Position numbers and translations under genes: made by a program. Under the pieces are notes generated by a model. That model was not told the origin of the DNA. It worked only from the letters and a program-made list of their open reading frames with translations, and ran no database searches. Positions 7,203 to 16,950 of a stretch of 64,000 nucleotides of DNA are shown here, in pieces. Each line of letters starts with the position of its first letter. The first letter of the stretch is position 1. The stretch is from Rhizomicrobium palustre (GTDB taxonomy: Bacteria; Pseudomonadota; Alphaproteobacteria; Micropepsales; Micropepsaceae), in NCBI RefSeq assembly GCF_011761565.1, contig NZ_JAASRM010000001.1:62139-126138 (forward strand), written 5' to 3'.

Positions 7203-9651
7203 TGGCTTCGGGCTTAAGCCCCTGCTTTCGCCGATCCCACATGCGGAAATAAGCCTCCTCCAGCGCGCGGGCGAGTTTTTCCGTGTCGTGCGCGGTGCGC
7301 CGGTTGGCGGTGACACGATTTCTGATTTCCGCGCGCATCGCTGCGTGGCGGGCGAGTTCCAGCGCTTTCATTTCATACGCGGAGAAATCGGAAACTATCA
7401 GTTCCTCCGCCCCCACCTGTGTGAGCAAGCTGGCGGCCACGCGCGAGGCAAAGCTTTTGCCCTTGAGCGTAAGAAGGGGCACACCCGCCGCCAAAAAATC
7501 GCTGGCAGTGGCGTGCGCGTTATAGGGAAAGCTGTCCAGAAAGAGATCTGCCAGCGCAAGCCGCGCCAAGTGATCGGCGCGGGAGGGTGTGCGGGCGGCA
7601 AAGATGATCCGCTCCCGCGCAATGCCGTTGCGCACGGCTTCTTCATGCAGATGGCGCCGCGCAGTCTGGTTCTGCACATTGAGCCAGAAGATACTGCCCG
7701 GCACGGCTTTGAGAAGCCGCATCCAGAGCGCGAATATCTCCGGTGTCAGCTTGTCGGTCTTGTTGAAATTGCAGAAGACCAGTGCCTCTTCGGGCAGTCC
7801 TTCCGTAGCACGGGACGGCGGCGTGGCGACGCTTTCGCACCTGCTGTCGAAAGGCATGAAGCAGGTACCCAGCCGGACGGGCTTTTCGGTGTAATAAACG
7901 TCGTCTTCCGAAGGTATCGTGACCGCATCCGCGATGATGTAATCGATATAGGCCGCGCCCAAAGTGGACGGATAGCCGAGATAGCTCACACTTATCGGTG
8001 CCGGGCGCCAGGCAAGCACCGCCGGGCGCGCCTTATCGGTATAACCGCCGAGCTCCACCGCAATATCGATCTTTAATTCCGCAAGACGGCGCGCGATATC
8101 CCGGTCGGAACGGTCATAGGCTTCCACGACCGAGGAAAAGGCGCCCCGCAGCCGGTCACCAAGTTCGCCTTCCGGCAAAGGCCAGAGCGCGACCGCAATC
8201 GGCTCGATCCGAGCGCGATCGTGAGATTCGAAGAGTTCAATGGCTTGATGCGTGACAGGGTGATTGCGAAAATCGGCGGAGAGATAGGCCACCCGCAAGC
8301 GATCACGTTCGGTAACTCGCCCAGCCGATAAGGCAGGCTGCACCTTATCGGCAATGCGCTTAGCTGCTTTCAAATGCAGCGCCGGATCATCGAACGCATA
8401 GGTGAGCACAAAGGGATCGATCTTCTCGCCCGCCTCTGTAAGCGCGGCCATTTCTGTATCCAGCTCTCCACGCCGCTGCCAATCGCAAAGATGCGCCGCC
8501 AGGGCAAAGCGAAAGCTTTTAGCCGGAACGAAGTCGTGGCGCTTCTCCAGAGCCAGATTGCAATCGGCATAAGCGTCTTCGAGCCGATCCTGCGTATAAC
8601 GAAGCCCTGCTTGATTGAAATAGCCTTCCGCGCTTTCTGGATCGAGCGCCAAAGCCGCAGCGAATTCGGCTTCCGCCTCCTCTTCCCGCCGCAGCTTCAT
8701 CAAGGCGGCACCACGATTGTTATGCGCAGTGGCCGAGTTTGGCTGACGCGCGAGCGCGCTATTGCTGGCCGCAAGAGCGTCTTCCCAGCGGCTCACTGAT
8801 AATAATGCCGCGATGCGCCCGTGAATGGCGCGCTCAAGAGTTGGATCGATCGCCAGCGCCCGTTCGAAAGCGGCAAGCGCTTCGTCATAACGATCCAGCC
8901 CCATCAGAATGGCACCGCGCAGAGAAAGCGCACCGGCATGGTCCGGCGCGCGCGTCAGAACGGCCACGCAATCGCGCAAGGCTTCGTCATAACGGCGAAG
9001 CATTTCCAGCACAGTGGCACGGTTGAAACGGGCAAGATCATATTGCGGCGCGGATTTCAGCGCAGCATCGAAGGCCGCATAAGCCTCCTCAAGCCGGTTC
9101 ATCAGCCGCAAGGCATTGCCGCGATTGTTGTGCGCGCCCGCATGATTGGGGGTACGCGCGAGCACACGATCACAGAGCGCGAGCGCCTCCTCCACCTTGC
9201 CCTCTTCCTGCAACGCGCTGCCCCAATTGAGCAGCACATCCTCGCGGTCGGGCGTAAGCACATCCACCGCCGCGTAGCTCGCCGCCGCCGCCGCGTACTG
9301 GCCTAGCTGAAATTCCGTGTTGGCTTTGGCGAAGAGAAGTTCGATATCGCCGGGATTGGAAATAAGCCCCGCGATGAAACGGGCCAGCGCCTCCTCCATT
9401 TGCCCCATCGCGGCAAGTACCGTACCGAGGTGATAGGCAGCCATGGCATTACCCGGCTCACGGAGAACGACTTGATCGAGGAGATCGCGCCCCTCTTCCA
9501 GCGCGCCGCGCTGGGCCCGCACCAATCCGAGATGGGCCAGCGTGCGGCCATCATCTGGAGCAGCCGCAAGAAGCGCGCGATATTGCGCCTCGGCTTCGGC
9601 GAGCCGCCCGGATTGATGCAAAGAGAATGCAGAGGAAAAATCTGAAGCCAT
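7192..9651 (-). CDS. TPR-repeat O-GlcNAc-transferase-like glycosyltransferase (GT41/SPINDLY type)
   Basis: About 819 residues in two parts. Residues 1 to ~390 are a solenoid of roughly eleven TPR units (for example PNHAGAHNNRGNALRLMNRL and PNSATAHNNRGAALMKLRRE). The C-terminal ~430 residues are the GT41 catalytic region: VAYLSADFRNHPVTHQAIEL, DIAVELGGYTDKARP, VSYLGYPSTLGAAYIDYIIAD, FCNFNKTDKLTPEIF, and FLDSFPYNAHATASDFLAAG, the UDP-sugar site. Eukaryotic relatives put GlcNAc or fucose on Ser/Thr; bacterial ones modify flagellin, adhesins or unknown proteins. The ATG at 9651 is chosen over GTG at 9660; neither has a clear ribosome site. No flagellin gene is nearby, so the acceptor is unknown. 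It is soluble, with no signal peptide. Confidence 0.88.
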   Translation of the reverse strand: MASDFSSAFSLHQSGRLAEAEAQYRALLAAAPDDGRTLAHLGLVRAQRGALEEGRDLLDQVVLREPGNAMAAYHLGTVLAAMGQMEEALARFIAGLISNPGDIELLFAKANTEFQLGQYAAAAASYAAVDVLTPDREDVLLNWGSALQEEGKVEEALALCDRVLARTPNHAGAHNNRGNALRLMNRLEEAYAAFDAALKSAPQYDLARFNRATVLEMLRRYDEALRDCVAVLTRAPDHAGALSLRGAILMGLDRYDEALAAFERALAIDPTLERAIHGRIAALLSVSRWEDALAASNSALARQPNSATAHNNRGAALMKLRREEEAEAEFAAALALDPESAEGYFNQAGLRYTQDRLEDAYADCNLALEKRHDFVPAKSFRFALAAHLCDWQRRGELDTEMAALTEAGEKIDPFVLTYAFDDPALHLKAAKRIADKVQPALSAGRVTERDRLRVAYLSADFRNHPVTHQAIELFESHDRARIEPIAVALWPLPEGELGDRLRGAFSSVVEAYDRSDRDIARRLAELKIDIAVELGGYTDKARPAVLAWRPAPISVSYLGYPSTLGAAYIDYIIADAVTIPSEDDVYYTEKPVRLGTCFMPFDSRCESVATPPSRATEGLPEEALVFCNFNKTDKLTPEIFALWMRLLKAVPGSIFWLNVQNQTARRHLHEEAVRNGIARERIIFAARTPSRADHLARLALADLFLDSFPYNAHATASDFLAAGVPLLTLKGKSFASRVAASLLTQVGAEELIVSDFSAYEMKALELARHAAMRAEIRNRVTANRRTAHDTEKLARALEEAYFRMWDRRKQGLKPEAITL

Positions 9652-9699
9652 GACGATCACGATAAGGAGCGCGTGACCATACGTTCTGCGGCGCCCAAG

Positions 9700-9727
9700 A
9701 AAAAGGGGCGCCGGATACCGGCGCCCC
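9700..9727 (-). terminator. Rho-independent terminator of the large TonB receptor gene
   Basis: A perfect 10-bp inverted repeat GGGGCGCCGG/CCGGCGCCCC with a 3-base loop is followed on the minus strand by TTTTTC. It lies 31 bases after the receptor stop codon. Confidence 0.85.
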
Positions 9728-9757
9728 AGGAATGAGCGAAACTGATGGGCGTTCCGC

Positions 9758-12700
9758 TTAGTATTTCAGGCGGAAGCCCAAGAAGACCTGACGGCCCGAA
9801 GAGGCATATTTGGTCGTCTGCGGGCTGTTCTGATAGGCCCAGCGGCGGTCAGCCTGATTGGTCAGGTTGAGCGCGTCGAGGGTCATGTCCATGTTCTCGC
9901 TGATGTCGTAATTGGCCGAGAAGTCCACATTGAGCGTGTTCTTCGAATAGCCGAAGTCCTGCACCAGCGGGGAGTCGCCATAGCCGAGCTGATCCGAACC
10001 ACCAGCGACCGGATAGGTCGTCAGGTACTTGGAGCGGAAGGCGCCGGAGATACGCGCCGACCAGTTCGGGCCGTCGTAATACAGCGTGGCGTTCCAGGCA
10101 TCCGGCGAGGCACCGTTCCAGGGCGCATCACCATAAAGGGTCGCGGTCTGGGTGGCGTTCACGACGTAGTGCATCTTGGAATAGAGCTTGGTGTAGTTGG
10201 CATTGACGCCGAAGCCCTTGCCACCGAACACAGCAGGCACGAAGTCGAGCGGCTGCTGGTAGGTGATTTCCAGGCCTTCCAGCACGCCACCACCGCCATT
10301 GCGGGCCTGGGTCGCAGCCATCTGGCCGTTACCCGCGATATAAGCCGCGGCAGCAACGTTGTTGGCCTGGGTCACGCCGCCGACCACGGAGTTATCCGTG
10401 TAGTACTGCTGCACCAGGGCAATCTGATCCGGCGTGAGGAAGTCGCTGATGGCACCCGAGGACACCACCACCTGCGGCGCCGCGGAAACCCACTTGGCAA
10501 AGCCGGTGACTGCGATCATCGCACCCTTGCCGAAATACCATTCCCAGCCGAGGTCGGCGGTCTTGGCGCGATAAGGCTTCAGGTTCGGGTTGCCGATCGA
10601 AACGGTGGCACCGGTCGTGGCACCGGTCGAGGTCGGGATGGTCATCGCGGTGATCGACGGCGCCATGTACTGCAGCGACGGACGGGCGATCACCTTGGAG
10701 GCGGCGGCACGGATCACCATGTCGTCACCCAAGGAATAGGCCAAGTTCACCGACGGCAGGAAGTCGTTGTAGCTCGAATTGGCCGAGAGGGGCTGGCCCT
10801 GCAAGGCGTGGCCGAGCGACTTGATTTCCGTGGTCACGAAACGCGCACCGAGATTGCCGCGCAGCGTATTGCCGAAGAGCGGGATTTCCTGGAAATCGCC
10901 CTGCATGTAATAGGCTTTGACATGCTCGGAGACGTTATAGGTCTGGCCCGCGGTGCCGGTGGAGGCTGCGTTGAACTTATTCCAGATGCGCCAGTCACCG
11001 TAGTCGTTGATGCAATTGCAATCGAAGCCGAAGGTATTGCGGAATGCGGTCAGGTTCGGCGCGATGAACGAGGTCGGCGTGCCGGTGGGCAGGCTGAGGC
11101 CCGAACCGAATTCAATTGACTGGGTCATCTGCGCCGTGGTCACGCCCGCTTCCTGGAAGTTCGGGTTGATCACGTCCTTCATGGCGCGCTGATAATAGGC
11201 GGTGTTGAAGTCGAAGATGCGCGACTGGAAGCCTGCACGCAGGGTCATCCAATCGGTGATGTCGTATTCACCGTTGATGGACGCCGTGCGGTACTTGTTG
11301 TCGGTGTAGTATTCCATATGGCGCAGGGCCGAGTAGTTCTTGACCATGGTCCAGTTCGCCGGATTGGCGACATCGAAGCCGAACTGCATGGTGGGCATGT
11401 CACCGCCCTGGGTATCATCCCAGGTGAAATACTGACCGGACTGCGCATAGGAATTATCCATATGATTCACTTCGGCCAGTAAACCGGTCTGGTGGTTGCG
11501 CGAATGCGACCAGCCCAATGTCGCATCGGCACGCAAGCGGCTCGAGAACTTATGCGTGGCGTTGAGCGACATCTGGGTGAATTCGACCGTGTAATAGGCC
11601 TGGTCCGCGCCGGAGCGGAAGTCGACATTATCGAGCACCAGCTTATTGGCGGCTAAGCCATTGCTTCCCGTGGAGGCCGAGATCAGCTTGGTGGAAGGAC
11701 GGCCAACAAAGGACATCGCGGCTGCGATGGCATCGGCGCCATTGGCACGGAAGCCATAAGCCGGGTTGGTGTAATAATCGATCGGTGCCAGCTGCTTGGG
11801 CCCATAGCAGGAAACCTGCGCCTGATCGGCCGTGCCGGTCGGGACGGAGCAGGTCGTGAACATGCCGCCAAGCGCCGCGATATCCGCTGCATTCGTCGAG
11901 GTCTTCGCGGTGATCAGCTCTTTCTTCGTATTGTTGCGGTTCAAGCCGATGGGCGAGACCTGGTAGTTGATCGAGTTCTGGTACGAGGTCGAATAGAGCG
12001 CGTCGAACGAAACCAGTGTGTTGTCATCCACCTGATACTGCGCGCCCCCGGTGAGGCCGATGCGCTGCACATAGAGTTGCTGATGATTCAGTGTCGGCAA
12101 CGAGGGGATGATAACCTGCGAGCCGCCCGCTTGCGTATAATCAAAGGCCGAAGAGGTGGACGTCGAGACCTTGCCGCCCGAGGTGGAGTTCTTAGCTGTC
12201 ACCGTGACCGGCGTGCCGATCGTGCTTTCAACGGCATTGTAGGCTGCCGAATCCGACCCTCTGAGAAGATCGCAATATGGCTGATAGGAGATATTATTGC
12301 CCGGAATAATGCCATTAAGGATTTTGTTGCCAGAAACACCATTGCAGCTCGTGCCCGTCGGAGCGGCGAAACCGGAACGCTGGCGAATGGAATAGGAGCC
12401 AGCCGGAAGCGATTTATAATCCGGTGTAAAAGTCGCCTGGCGATAGGTGAAATCGGACTGGCCGGGGTTGCGGCCATAGGAATCGATGAAGGTGTTCTTG
12501 ATGGTGTAGGCGCCGGAGAGAACAACGCCGAACTTCTCACCGAAATTATGGGACACCAGCCCCGCGAAACGCGGATTGAACGGCTTGCCGTTCTCGTACC
12601 AGGCGTTCTGCATCGAGAGGATGGCCTTGTCGCCCATGTCGAAGGCATGCGGGGTCTCGAGCGAAACGGTCGCGCCGAGCGATCCGTCTTCCGTCGCGGC

Positions 12701-13186
12701 GGAGGCGGACTTCTGGACTTTCAAGCTCGAGAAGAGTTCGGAAGCGAAGGTGTTGAAGTCGAAGCCGCGATCGCGGTTCGGGGCAGTGCCGGAATCCGAC
12801 GCACCAGCGGTCGAAAGGGCCTGCAAGCCATTCAGGGTAACGCGGGTGAAGTTGGAGCCAAGACCACGCACGGTGATCGAGCGGCCTTCGCCGTTATCGC
12901 GGTCCACCGCGACACCCGGCAGGCGCTGCAACGATTCCGCGAGGTTGGAATCGGGGAATTTACCGACGTCTTCCGCGGAGATGGCGTCGATCATTTCATT
13001 GGTGGAGCGCTTGAGGTCGAGCGACTTTTCCAACGAGGCGCGATAACCGGTGACGGTGACGGTTTCGATGCCCTCTTCTTGAGCAAAGGCTGCCGAGCCG
13101 ATGAGCAGTGCGCTCATAGCTGCGCCACAAGCCAAAACGCGCTTCAATGCGACCGTGCGCATAGACGTAGATGATTGATAACTCAC
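9758..13186 (-). CDS. TonB-dependent receptor, large Xanthomonas/Caulobacter type
   Basis: An 1142-residue outer-membrane receptor. It has a signal peptide (to about ALLIGSAAFAQ), a TonB-box-like ETVTVTGYRASLEKSLDLKR, a plug domain (SAEDVGKFPDSNLAESLQRL, PGVAVDRDNGEGRSITVRGL, NFTRVTLNGL) and a barrel ending in the typical C-terminal aromatic strand QVFLGFRLKY. The KFPD/ESLQR plug wording is characteristic of the TonB-Xanth-Caul subfamily, whose members usually import oligosaccharides or other large nutrients rather than siderophores. GTG at 13186 is preferred over the ATG at 13162 because GGGAGGGAG stands 6 bases upstream. It is monocistronic: a terminator follows, and a strong inverted repeat lies about 85 bases upstream. 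The neighbouring GH28 and fucose genes suggest plant-polymer substrates, but none is proven. Confidence 0.93.
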   Translation of the reverse strand: MSYQSSTSMRTVALKRVLACGAAMSALLIGSAAFAQEEGIETVTVTGYRASLEKSLDLKRSTNEMIDAISAEDVGKFPDSNLAESLQRLPGVAVDRDNGEGRSITVRGLGSNFTRVTLNGLQALSTAGASDSGTAPNRDRGFDFNTFASELFSSLKVQKSASAATEDGSLGATVSLETPHAFDMGDKAILSMQNAWYENGKPFNPRFAGLVSHNFGEKFGVVLSGAYTIKNTFIDSYGRNPGQSDFTYRQATFTPDYKSLPAGSYSIRQRSGFAAPTGTSCNGVSGNKILNGIIPGNNISYQPYCDLLRGSDSAAYNAVESTIGTPVTVTAKNSTSGGKVSTSTSSAFDYTQAGGSQVIIPSLPTLNHQQLYVQRIGLTGGAQYQVDDNTLVSFDALYSTSYQNSINYQVSPIGLNRNNTKKELITAKTSTNAADIAALGGMFTTCSVPTGTADQAQVSCYGPKQLAPIDYYTNPAYGFRANGADAIAAAMSFVGRPSTKLISASTGSNGLAANKLVLDNVDFRSGADQAYYTVEFTQMSLNATHKFSSRLRADATLGWSHSRNHQTGLLAEVNHMDNSYAQSGQYFTWDDTQGGDMPTMQFGFDVANPANWTMVKNYSALRHMEYYTDNKYRTASINGEYDITDWMTLRAGFQSRIFDFNTAYYQRAMKDVINPNFQEAGVTTAQMTQSIEFGSGLSLPTGTPTSFIAPNLTAFRNTFGFDCNCINDYGDWRIWNKFNAASTGTAGQTYNVSEHVKAYYMQGDFQEIPLFGNTLRGNLGARFVTTEIKSLGHALQGQPLSANSSYNDFLPSVNLAYSLGDDMVIRAAASKVIARPSLQYMAPSITAMTIPTSTGATTGATVSIGNPNLKPYRAKTADLGWEWYFGKGAMIAVTGFAKWVSAAPQVVVSSGAISDFLTPDQIALVQQYYTDNSVVGGVTQANNVAAAAYIAGNGQMAATQARNGGGGVLEGLEITYQQPLDFVPAVFGGKGFGVNANYTKLYSKMHYVVNATQTATLYGDAPWNGASPDAWNATLYYDGPNWSARISGAFRSKYLTTYPVAGGSDQLGYGDSPLVQDFGYSKNTLNVDFSANYDISENMDMTLDALNLTNQADRRWAYQNSPQTTKYASSGRQVFLGFRLKY

Positions 13187-13263
13187 GTGTACTCCCTCCC
13201 GGAATAGACGCGCCCCGGCGGCTTTCGCCTTGTTCGAGACGCGGTGATTTCAGCTCCCCGCAA

Positions 13264-13294
13264 CTTGTCACCGGTGTCTGACACCGGTAGCAAG
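13264..13294. promoter_or_regulatory. Inverted repeat upstream of the large TonB receptor (candidate operator)
   Basis: ACCGGTGT-CTG-ACACCGGT at 13270-13288 is a perfect 8-bp inverted repeat. Flanking CTTG and CAAG at 13264 and 13291 extend the symmetry after a 2-bp mismatch. ACCGGT centres are typical of LacI-family sites, and receptors of this subfamily are often LacI-controlled. The site is 84-108 bases before the start codon. It could instead be a leader hairpin. Confidence 0.5.
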
Positions 13295-13625
13295 TCAAAT
13301 CCATTCTCTTCGGGACGTGAAAAAAGGTCAATGACTGTACGGAATCGTCCCTATCCGGGAGATTTCAAGCTGCGGCTGTAAATGACCGACATTTTGTTAG
13401 CGCAACCACGTCAAAATAGAACAACAATTTCATGGATTTGCCGCACAGGTTTAGAGCCGTCCGAAAATTCCAATGTCAGGTGTAATTATCACCGTATGAT
13501 TGTATCAAATTCTCAAATACTGTTGCTGCGATACAGCATACCTGAGACATGTCTGCGACGCTGGAGCACCACCCATCCGGGAGTCTCCGCGATACTTTCT
13601 CGAAACGTGAAAGAATCCCCTGCCC
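13295..13625. other. Intergenic stretch without a recognisable gene
   Basis: About 330 AT-richer bases upstream of the large TonB receptor and downstream of the aminotransferase stop. A 94-codon plus-strand frame from 13382 has no ribosome site, no family resemblance and runs into the aminotransferase antisense, so I do not call it. I see no RNA gene or repeat here. Part of the receptor's promoter probably lies at the left end. Confidence 0.5.
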
Positions 13626-14759
13626 TCAATCCGTCCGGCTGGCGAACCACGTCTTCAGCCGCGTGATGGCTTCCTCTACTTCCGCGGTCGAAACCGCGAA
13701 ACTCAGGCGGATGAAATAGCGCCCGTCGATGGGATCGAAATCGATGCCAGGCGCCGCGGCGATGCCGGTCGCGATGAGAAGCTCTTTGCAGAACGCCATG
13801 CTGTCATCCGTGAGATGGCGAACATCGGCATAGATATAAAACGCCCCATCAGGCGGAGCGAATTTCGTGAGGCCGAGCTTCGGCAGCGCCTCCAGCAGAA
13901 GCTCGCGATTACGCCGATACACTGCGACATGGCCTTCCAACTCGTCTTCGCTATCGAGCGCGGCAACACCGGCATGCTGGCTGAGCGAGGGCGCGGTGAG
14001 AAACATATTGGCCGAGAAGGCTCGCACCCGCTCCATCTCGCCTTCCGGCACCAAAAGCCAGCCAAGACGCCACGCCACCATGGAGAAGTATTTCGAGAAA
14101 CTGCCGATGACATAGCTCTTGGGCGCGAAGGCCAGCATGGTCTCGGCAGGTTCGCCATAGGAAAGGCCGTGATAGATTTCATCCGAGATCAGCAATATCT
14201 CGCGCTCGCGGCAGATCGCGGCAATACGCGAAAGCTCTTCGCGCGCGATGATAGAGCCGGTGGGATTGGCCGGGCTCGCCACGATCACCCCGGCAGGCGC
14301 CTCTTCCATCTCTTCCAGATGCTTTGCGGCGAGCTGGAAATGCGTTGAAGGTCCGCACGGAATTTCGACAGGGGTGAGATGCAGCGCTTTTAACGTGTTG
14401 CGATAGGCGACATATCCGGGGCGCGCGGTCACCACCTTATCCCTGGGCATGAAATTGGATGCCAATGCTGCAACCAGCGCCGGACTCGCACCGCAGGTCA
14501 GAATGAAGCGTTTGGGATCGATGACGAGGCCGTAGCGACGTTTATAAAGCCCGGACAGTGCAGCTTGCAGATCGGGACTGTCCCAATAGCCCATGGGATC
14601 GCGATCTAACACCCGATGCGCCACCTCTATGGCGCCGGTGGGTGCACCGGTGGAAGGCTGGCCAAATTCCATATGCAGGATCGAGCGCCCCTCCGCTTTG
14701 AGCCGATGCGCCAGACGGCTGATTTCCATGGCATAGAAAGGTTCGACAGGGGGACGCAT
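13626..14759 (-). CDS. PLP-dependent aminotransferase, class I/II fold
   Basis: A 377-residue soluble enzyme of the aspartate-aminotransferase fold. Landmarks in order: MEFGQPSTGAP near the start, ILTCGASPALVAALASNF for phosphate binding, VASPANPTGSII, ISDEIYHGLSYGEP with the PLP-contacting Asp and Tyr, SFSKYFSMVAWRLGWLL with the Schiff-base lysine and the following arginine, and YFIRLSFAVS for the substrate-carboxylate arginine. Start ATG 14759 follows CGGAGCC; upstream codons to 14882 would overlap the next gene and lack similarity to the family. The exact amino-acid substrate cannot be read. The closest general class is the broad aspartate/aromatic aminotransferase group often annotated without a pathway. 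Confidence 0.85.
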   Translation of the reverse strand: MRPPVEPFYAMEISRLAHRLKAEGRSILHMEFGQPSTGAPTGAIEVAHRVLDRDPMGYWDSPDLQAALSGLYKRRYGLVIDPKRFILTCGASPALVAALASNFMPRDKVVTARPGYVAYRNTLKALHLTPVEIPCGPSTHFQLAAKHLEEMEEAPAGVIVASPANPTGSIIAREELSRIAAICREREILLISDEIYHGLSYGEPAETMLAFAPKSYVIGSFSKYFSMVAWRLGWLLVPEGEMERVRAFSANMFLTAPSLSQHAGVAALDSEDELEGHVAVYRRNRELLLEALPKLGLTKFAPPDGAFYIYADVRHLTDDSMAFCKELLIATGIAAAPGIDFDPIDGRYFIRLSFAVSTAEVEEAITRLKTWFASRTD

Positions 14760-14835
14760 TGAAGGCTCCGGAGCGGTTCCGGCAAGTTTAGCGCTAACCG
14801 CTTCGGAATGCAGCCCATCTACCCGCCTGCAAGAG

Positions 14836-15153
14836 CTAACCGTTTTCAGCCGCTCGGATCGGCACGATCTTGCCGCCATCACGGTCGTCTACATCATCAA
14901 ATGCAGGCCGCGCATCGGATTTGCGCCTGGGCACCGGCATCTCCACACGATGTTTTACGACCTTTTCCTGAATGGCGAAGATGGCCCGGAGCTCATAGAC
15001 ACCAAACACCCGCTTGGGGTAACGCGCCGATAGTTCACGCGCCGCGGTTTCCGCCTCCTTCAAGGTGGGATGCTCAGGCGCCACCGGCCCGACTACCTCC
15101 CAATATCCCCCGCCATGGTCGGCGAGCACCACATAGCCCGATTTCTGTCTCAT
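14836..15153 (-). CDS. Small conserved-looking hypothetical protein
   Basis: About 105 residues from the ATG at 15153 (MRQKSGYVVLADHGGGYWEV); the open frame extends upstream to 15315 but that part looks non-coding. The first 75 residues read as an alternating strand-helix-strand-helix domain (YVVLADHGGGYWEVVGP, LKEAETAARELSARYP, VFGVYELRAIFAIQEKV), the composition of a real globular protein. The tail is charged (RPAFDDVDDRDGGK). I do not recognise a family. There is no signal peptide or membrane segment. It lies 76 bases upstream of the aminotransferase on the same strand and may share its transcript. Confidence 0.5.
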   Translation of the reverse strand: MRQKSGYVVLADHGGGYWEVVGPVAPEHPTLKEAETAARELSARYPKRVFGVYELRAIFAIQEKVVKHRVEMPVPRRKSDARPAFDDVDDRDGGKIVPIRAAENG

Positions 15154-15432
15154 AGCCTGCCGATCTAGACCTCGCATCAAAAGTAAGACGCGGCAGACAA
15201 GGATATGTGGAACATAAGTTTCGCCTCGGCTGCATGAAAGCCTCGCTTTGCCAATGAACCGCGGCACCTCTGCCACAGGCACGCTACGCCGACGGCAAGT
15301 TGAAAGCCTCGGCACAGCAGGGCGGTGCGGAATGAAAAAGCGCTATTTATTCGAAGCGAAGTCATCGGCTTCATGCGCGGGAACAAAGCGCCATGACCGC
15401 CGTAATCATTTTGCCGTTTTGAAAGCCATGCC

Positions 15433-16497
15433 GTGACACCACCCTATTCTCTTTTCCTGCGCTGGACCGGCATCGCCGTTCTAGGCGCTATTCTTTTGTG
15501 GCAATTCGCCGGGGTTCTACTGCTTGTCTTCGCCTCGATCCTGATCGCGGTGATGCTGCTGGCGATTGCAGGCTTGATACGGAAATATGTGCCCATCAGC
15601 CAAGGCGGCGCCTTGCTTCTGGCGTGCCTTACAATCCTCTTCTTCGTCGCCCTGCTCGGTTTTCTCCTCGGCACCCAGCTCGCCGCCGAGAGCGCGCAGC
15701 TCCAAAAGCAGCTTCCAAAACTGCTGGCCGGGATCGGCGATGAACTCGGCATTCAGCATTTGGACCGCCGTGTCGCCGCATTGGCACAGAGCTTTGCCAG
15801 CCGCGACGGTTTGATGGGCAAAATAACCGCCACAACCTCTTTTGTGGTGAGCGGCATTGCCAGTACCGCGCTGGTTCTGGTGGCGGGCGTTTATTTCGCC
15901 GTCAGCCCCAAGATGTATCGCGACGGGGCACTGCGTCTGGTGCCGCCGCGCGGACGCGATTCAGCGGCTCAATTCATGGATACCTGTGCGCGCGCGCTGA
16001 CTCTGTGGTTGGTAGGGCAGCTTGCGACCATGGCGGCAGTGGGGCTGCTTTTTGCCATTGGGCTTTTGGCGCTTGGCATTCCCTCAGCACTGGCACTCGG
16101 CTTCATCGCGGGAGTGGCTGAGTTCATTCCCTATGCCGGCCCCATTTTGGGCGCCATTCCCGCATTGCTGATCGCGCTCTCTATGGGTCAGCAGGAAGTG
16201 ATCGGTGTGCTGATCCTCTATGTCGCGATCCAAGCCGTGGAGGGCAACGTGCTTTCTCCGCTGATCCAGCGGCGGGCCGTCGATCTGCCACCGGTGCTGA
16301 CGTTATTTTCGATTGTCGCGATCGGCGAGGTGTTCGGCGCGCTCGGCCTGCTGCTCGCCTCCCCTTTGACGCTCATCGGCTTCATCGCGGTGAAGCAATT
16401 CTATGTGCGCGACACTTTGAAGGAGAAAGCCTCTCTTCCAGGAGAGATCAAGAAGCCCATAGCTGAAGATGCCGCCCAGCCCACACAAAGCCGCTAG
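15433..16497 (+). CDS. AI-2E family membrane transporter (PerM/TqsA-like)
   Basis: A 354-residue integral membrane protein with about eight hydrophobic helices: two near the N-terminus ([40 protein letters not shown]), one around residue 60, one near 150 ([19 protein letters not shown]), then a C-terminal set including the conserved [20 protein letters not shown] and [20 protein letters not shown]. These last two blocks define the AI-2E transporter family. Members export quorum signals, act as Na+/H+ antiporters or are uncharacterised, so substrate is open. It begins with GTG at 15433; an alternative further in lacks support. Its stop overlaps the stop of the convergent mutarotase gene. Confidence 0.88.
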   Translation: MTPPYSLFLRWTGIAVLGAILLWQFAGVLLLVFASILIAVMLLAIAGLIRKYVPISQGGALLLACLTILFFVALLGFLLGTQLAAESAQLQKQLPKLLAGIGDELGIQHLDRRVAALAQSFASRDGLMGKITATTSFVVSGIASTALVLVAGVYFAVSPKMYRDGALRLVPPRGRDSAAQFMDTCARALTLWLVGQLATMAAVGLLFAIGLLALGIPSALALGFIAGVAEFIPYAGPILGAIPALLIALSMGQQEVIGVLILYVAIQAVEGNVLSPLIQRRAVDLPPVLTLFSIVAIGEVFGALGLLLASPLTLIGFIAVKQFYVRDTLKEKASLPGEIKKPIAEDAAQPTQSR

Positions 16498-16925
16498 CAG
16501 GGCGTGACGCCTTTCTTGAGGATGATGTTGCCGTACTTCTTCGTCTCGCCGGTCATCACGACGGCAAAGGCCCGGCGGCTACGCTCATAAAAGGCAAAGC
16601 GGTCAATGAAGATCGGCTCCGGACATTCAGGCGCATAGGCGGAAATAACGCTCTTGTAAGACCGCACCAAATCCTCATCGAGCGCATCCCCGGCAACGGC
16701 CGCCATCATCACAACCGGATCTGGAACATAGGTATCGAGCACAAACAGCGGCAATATCGCATCCAAGAGCGGAGCAATGCGATGCCCATCGGCACGCAGT
16801 ACCCGCGCGTTGAAATGCTCACCCGGAAAATGCGCATCCGCGAGGATAATCTCATCACCGTGCCCCATGCGGCAGAGTACCGACAGGAGATCCGGCGATA
16901 ACAGATGTGAAATACCGCGCAGCAT
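16494..16925 (-). CDS. fucU: L-fucose mutarotase (RbsD/FucU family)
   Basis: A 143-residue cytoplasmic sugar mutarotase that interconverts alpha- and beta-L-fucose. It opens with [20 protein letters not shown] followed by [14 protein letters not shown], the FucU/RbsD block in which His22 and the aspartates bind the sugar. [20 protein letters not shown] and [15 protein letters not shown] are the equally typical C-terminal parts. The length matches the family. It follows the L-fucose permease by 25 bases on the same strand and is probably cotranscribed. RbsD shares the fold, but the [10 protein letters not shown] wording and the neighbouring FucP favour fucose over ribose. Confidence 0.9.
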   Translation of the reverse strand: MLRGISHLLSPDLLSVLCRMGHGDEIILADAHFPGEHFNARVLRADGHRIAPLLDAILPLFVLDTYVPDPVVMMAAVAGDALDEDLVRSYKSVISAYAPECPEPIFIDRFAFYERSRRAFAVVMTGETKKYGNIILKKGVTPC

Positions 16926-16950
16926 GATTTTCCCCGTTCCTATTTCGCAG

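Noticed and set aside
13382..13666. 94-codon plus-strand frame in the intergenic region before the aminotransferase stop
   Set aside because: No ribosome site, no plausible domain, and it overlaps the aminotransferase gene antisense.
15248..15436. 62-codon plus-strand frame before the AI-2E transporter
   Set aside because: Overlaps the transporter start, has low-complexity basic composition and no ribosome site.
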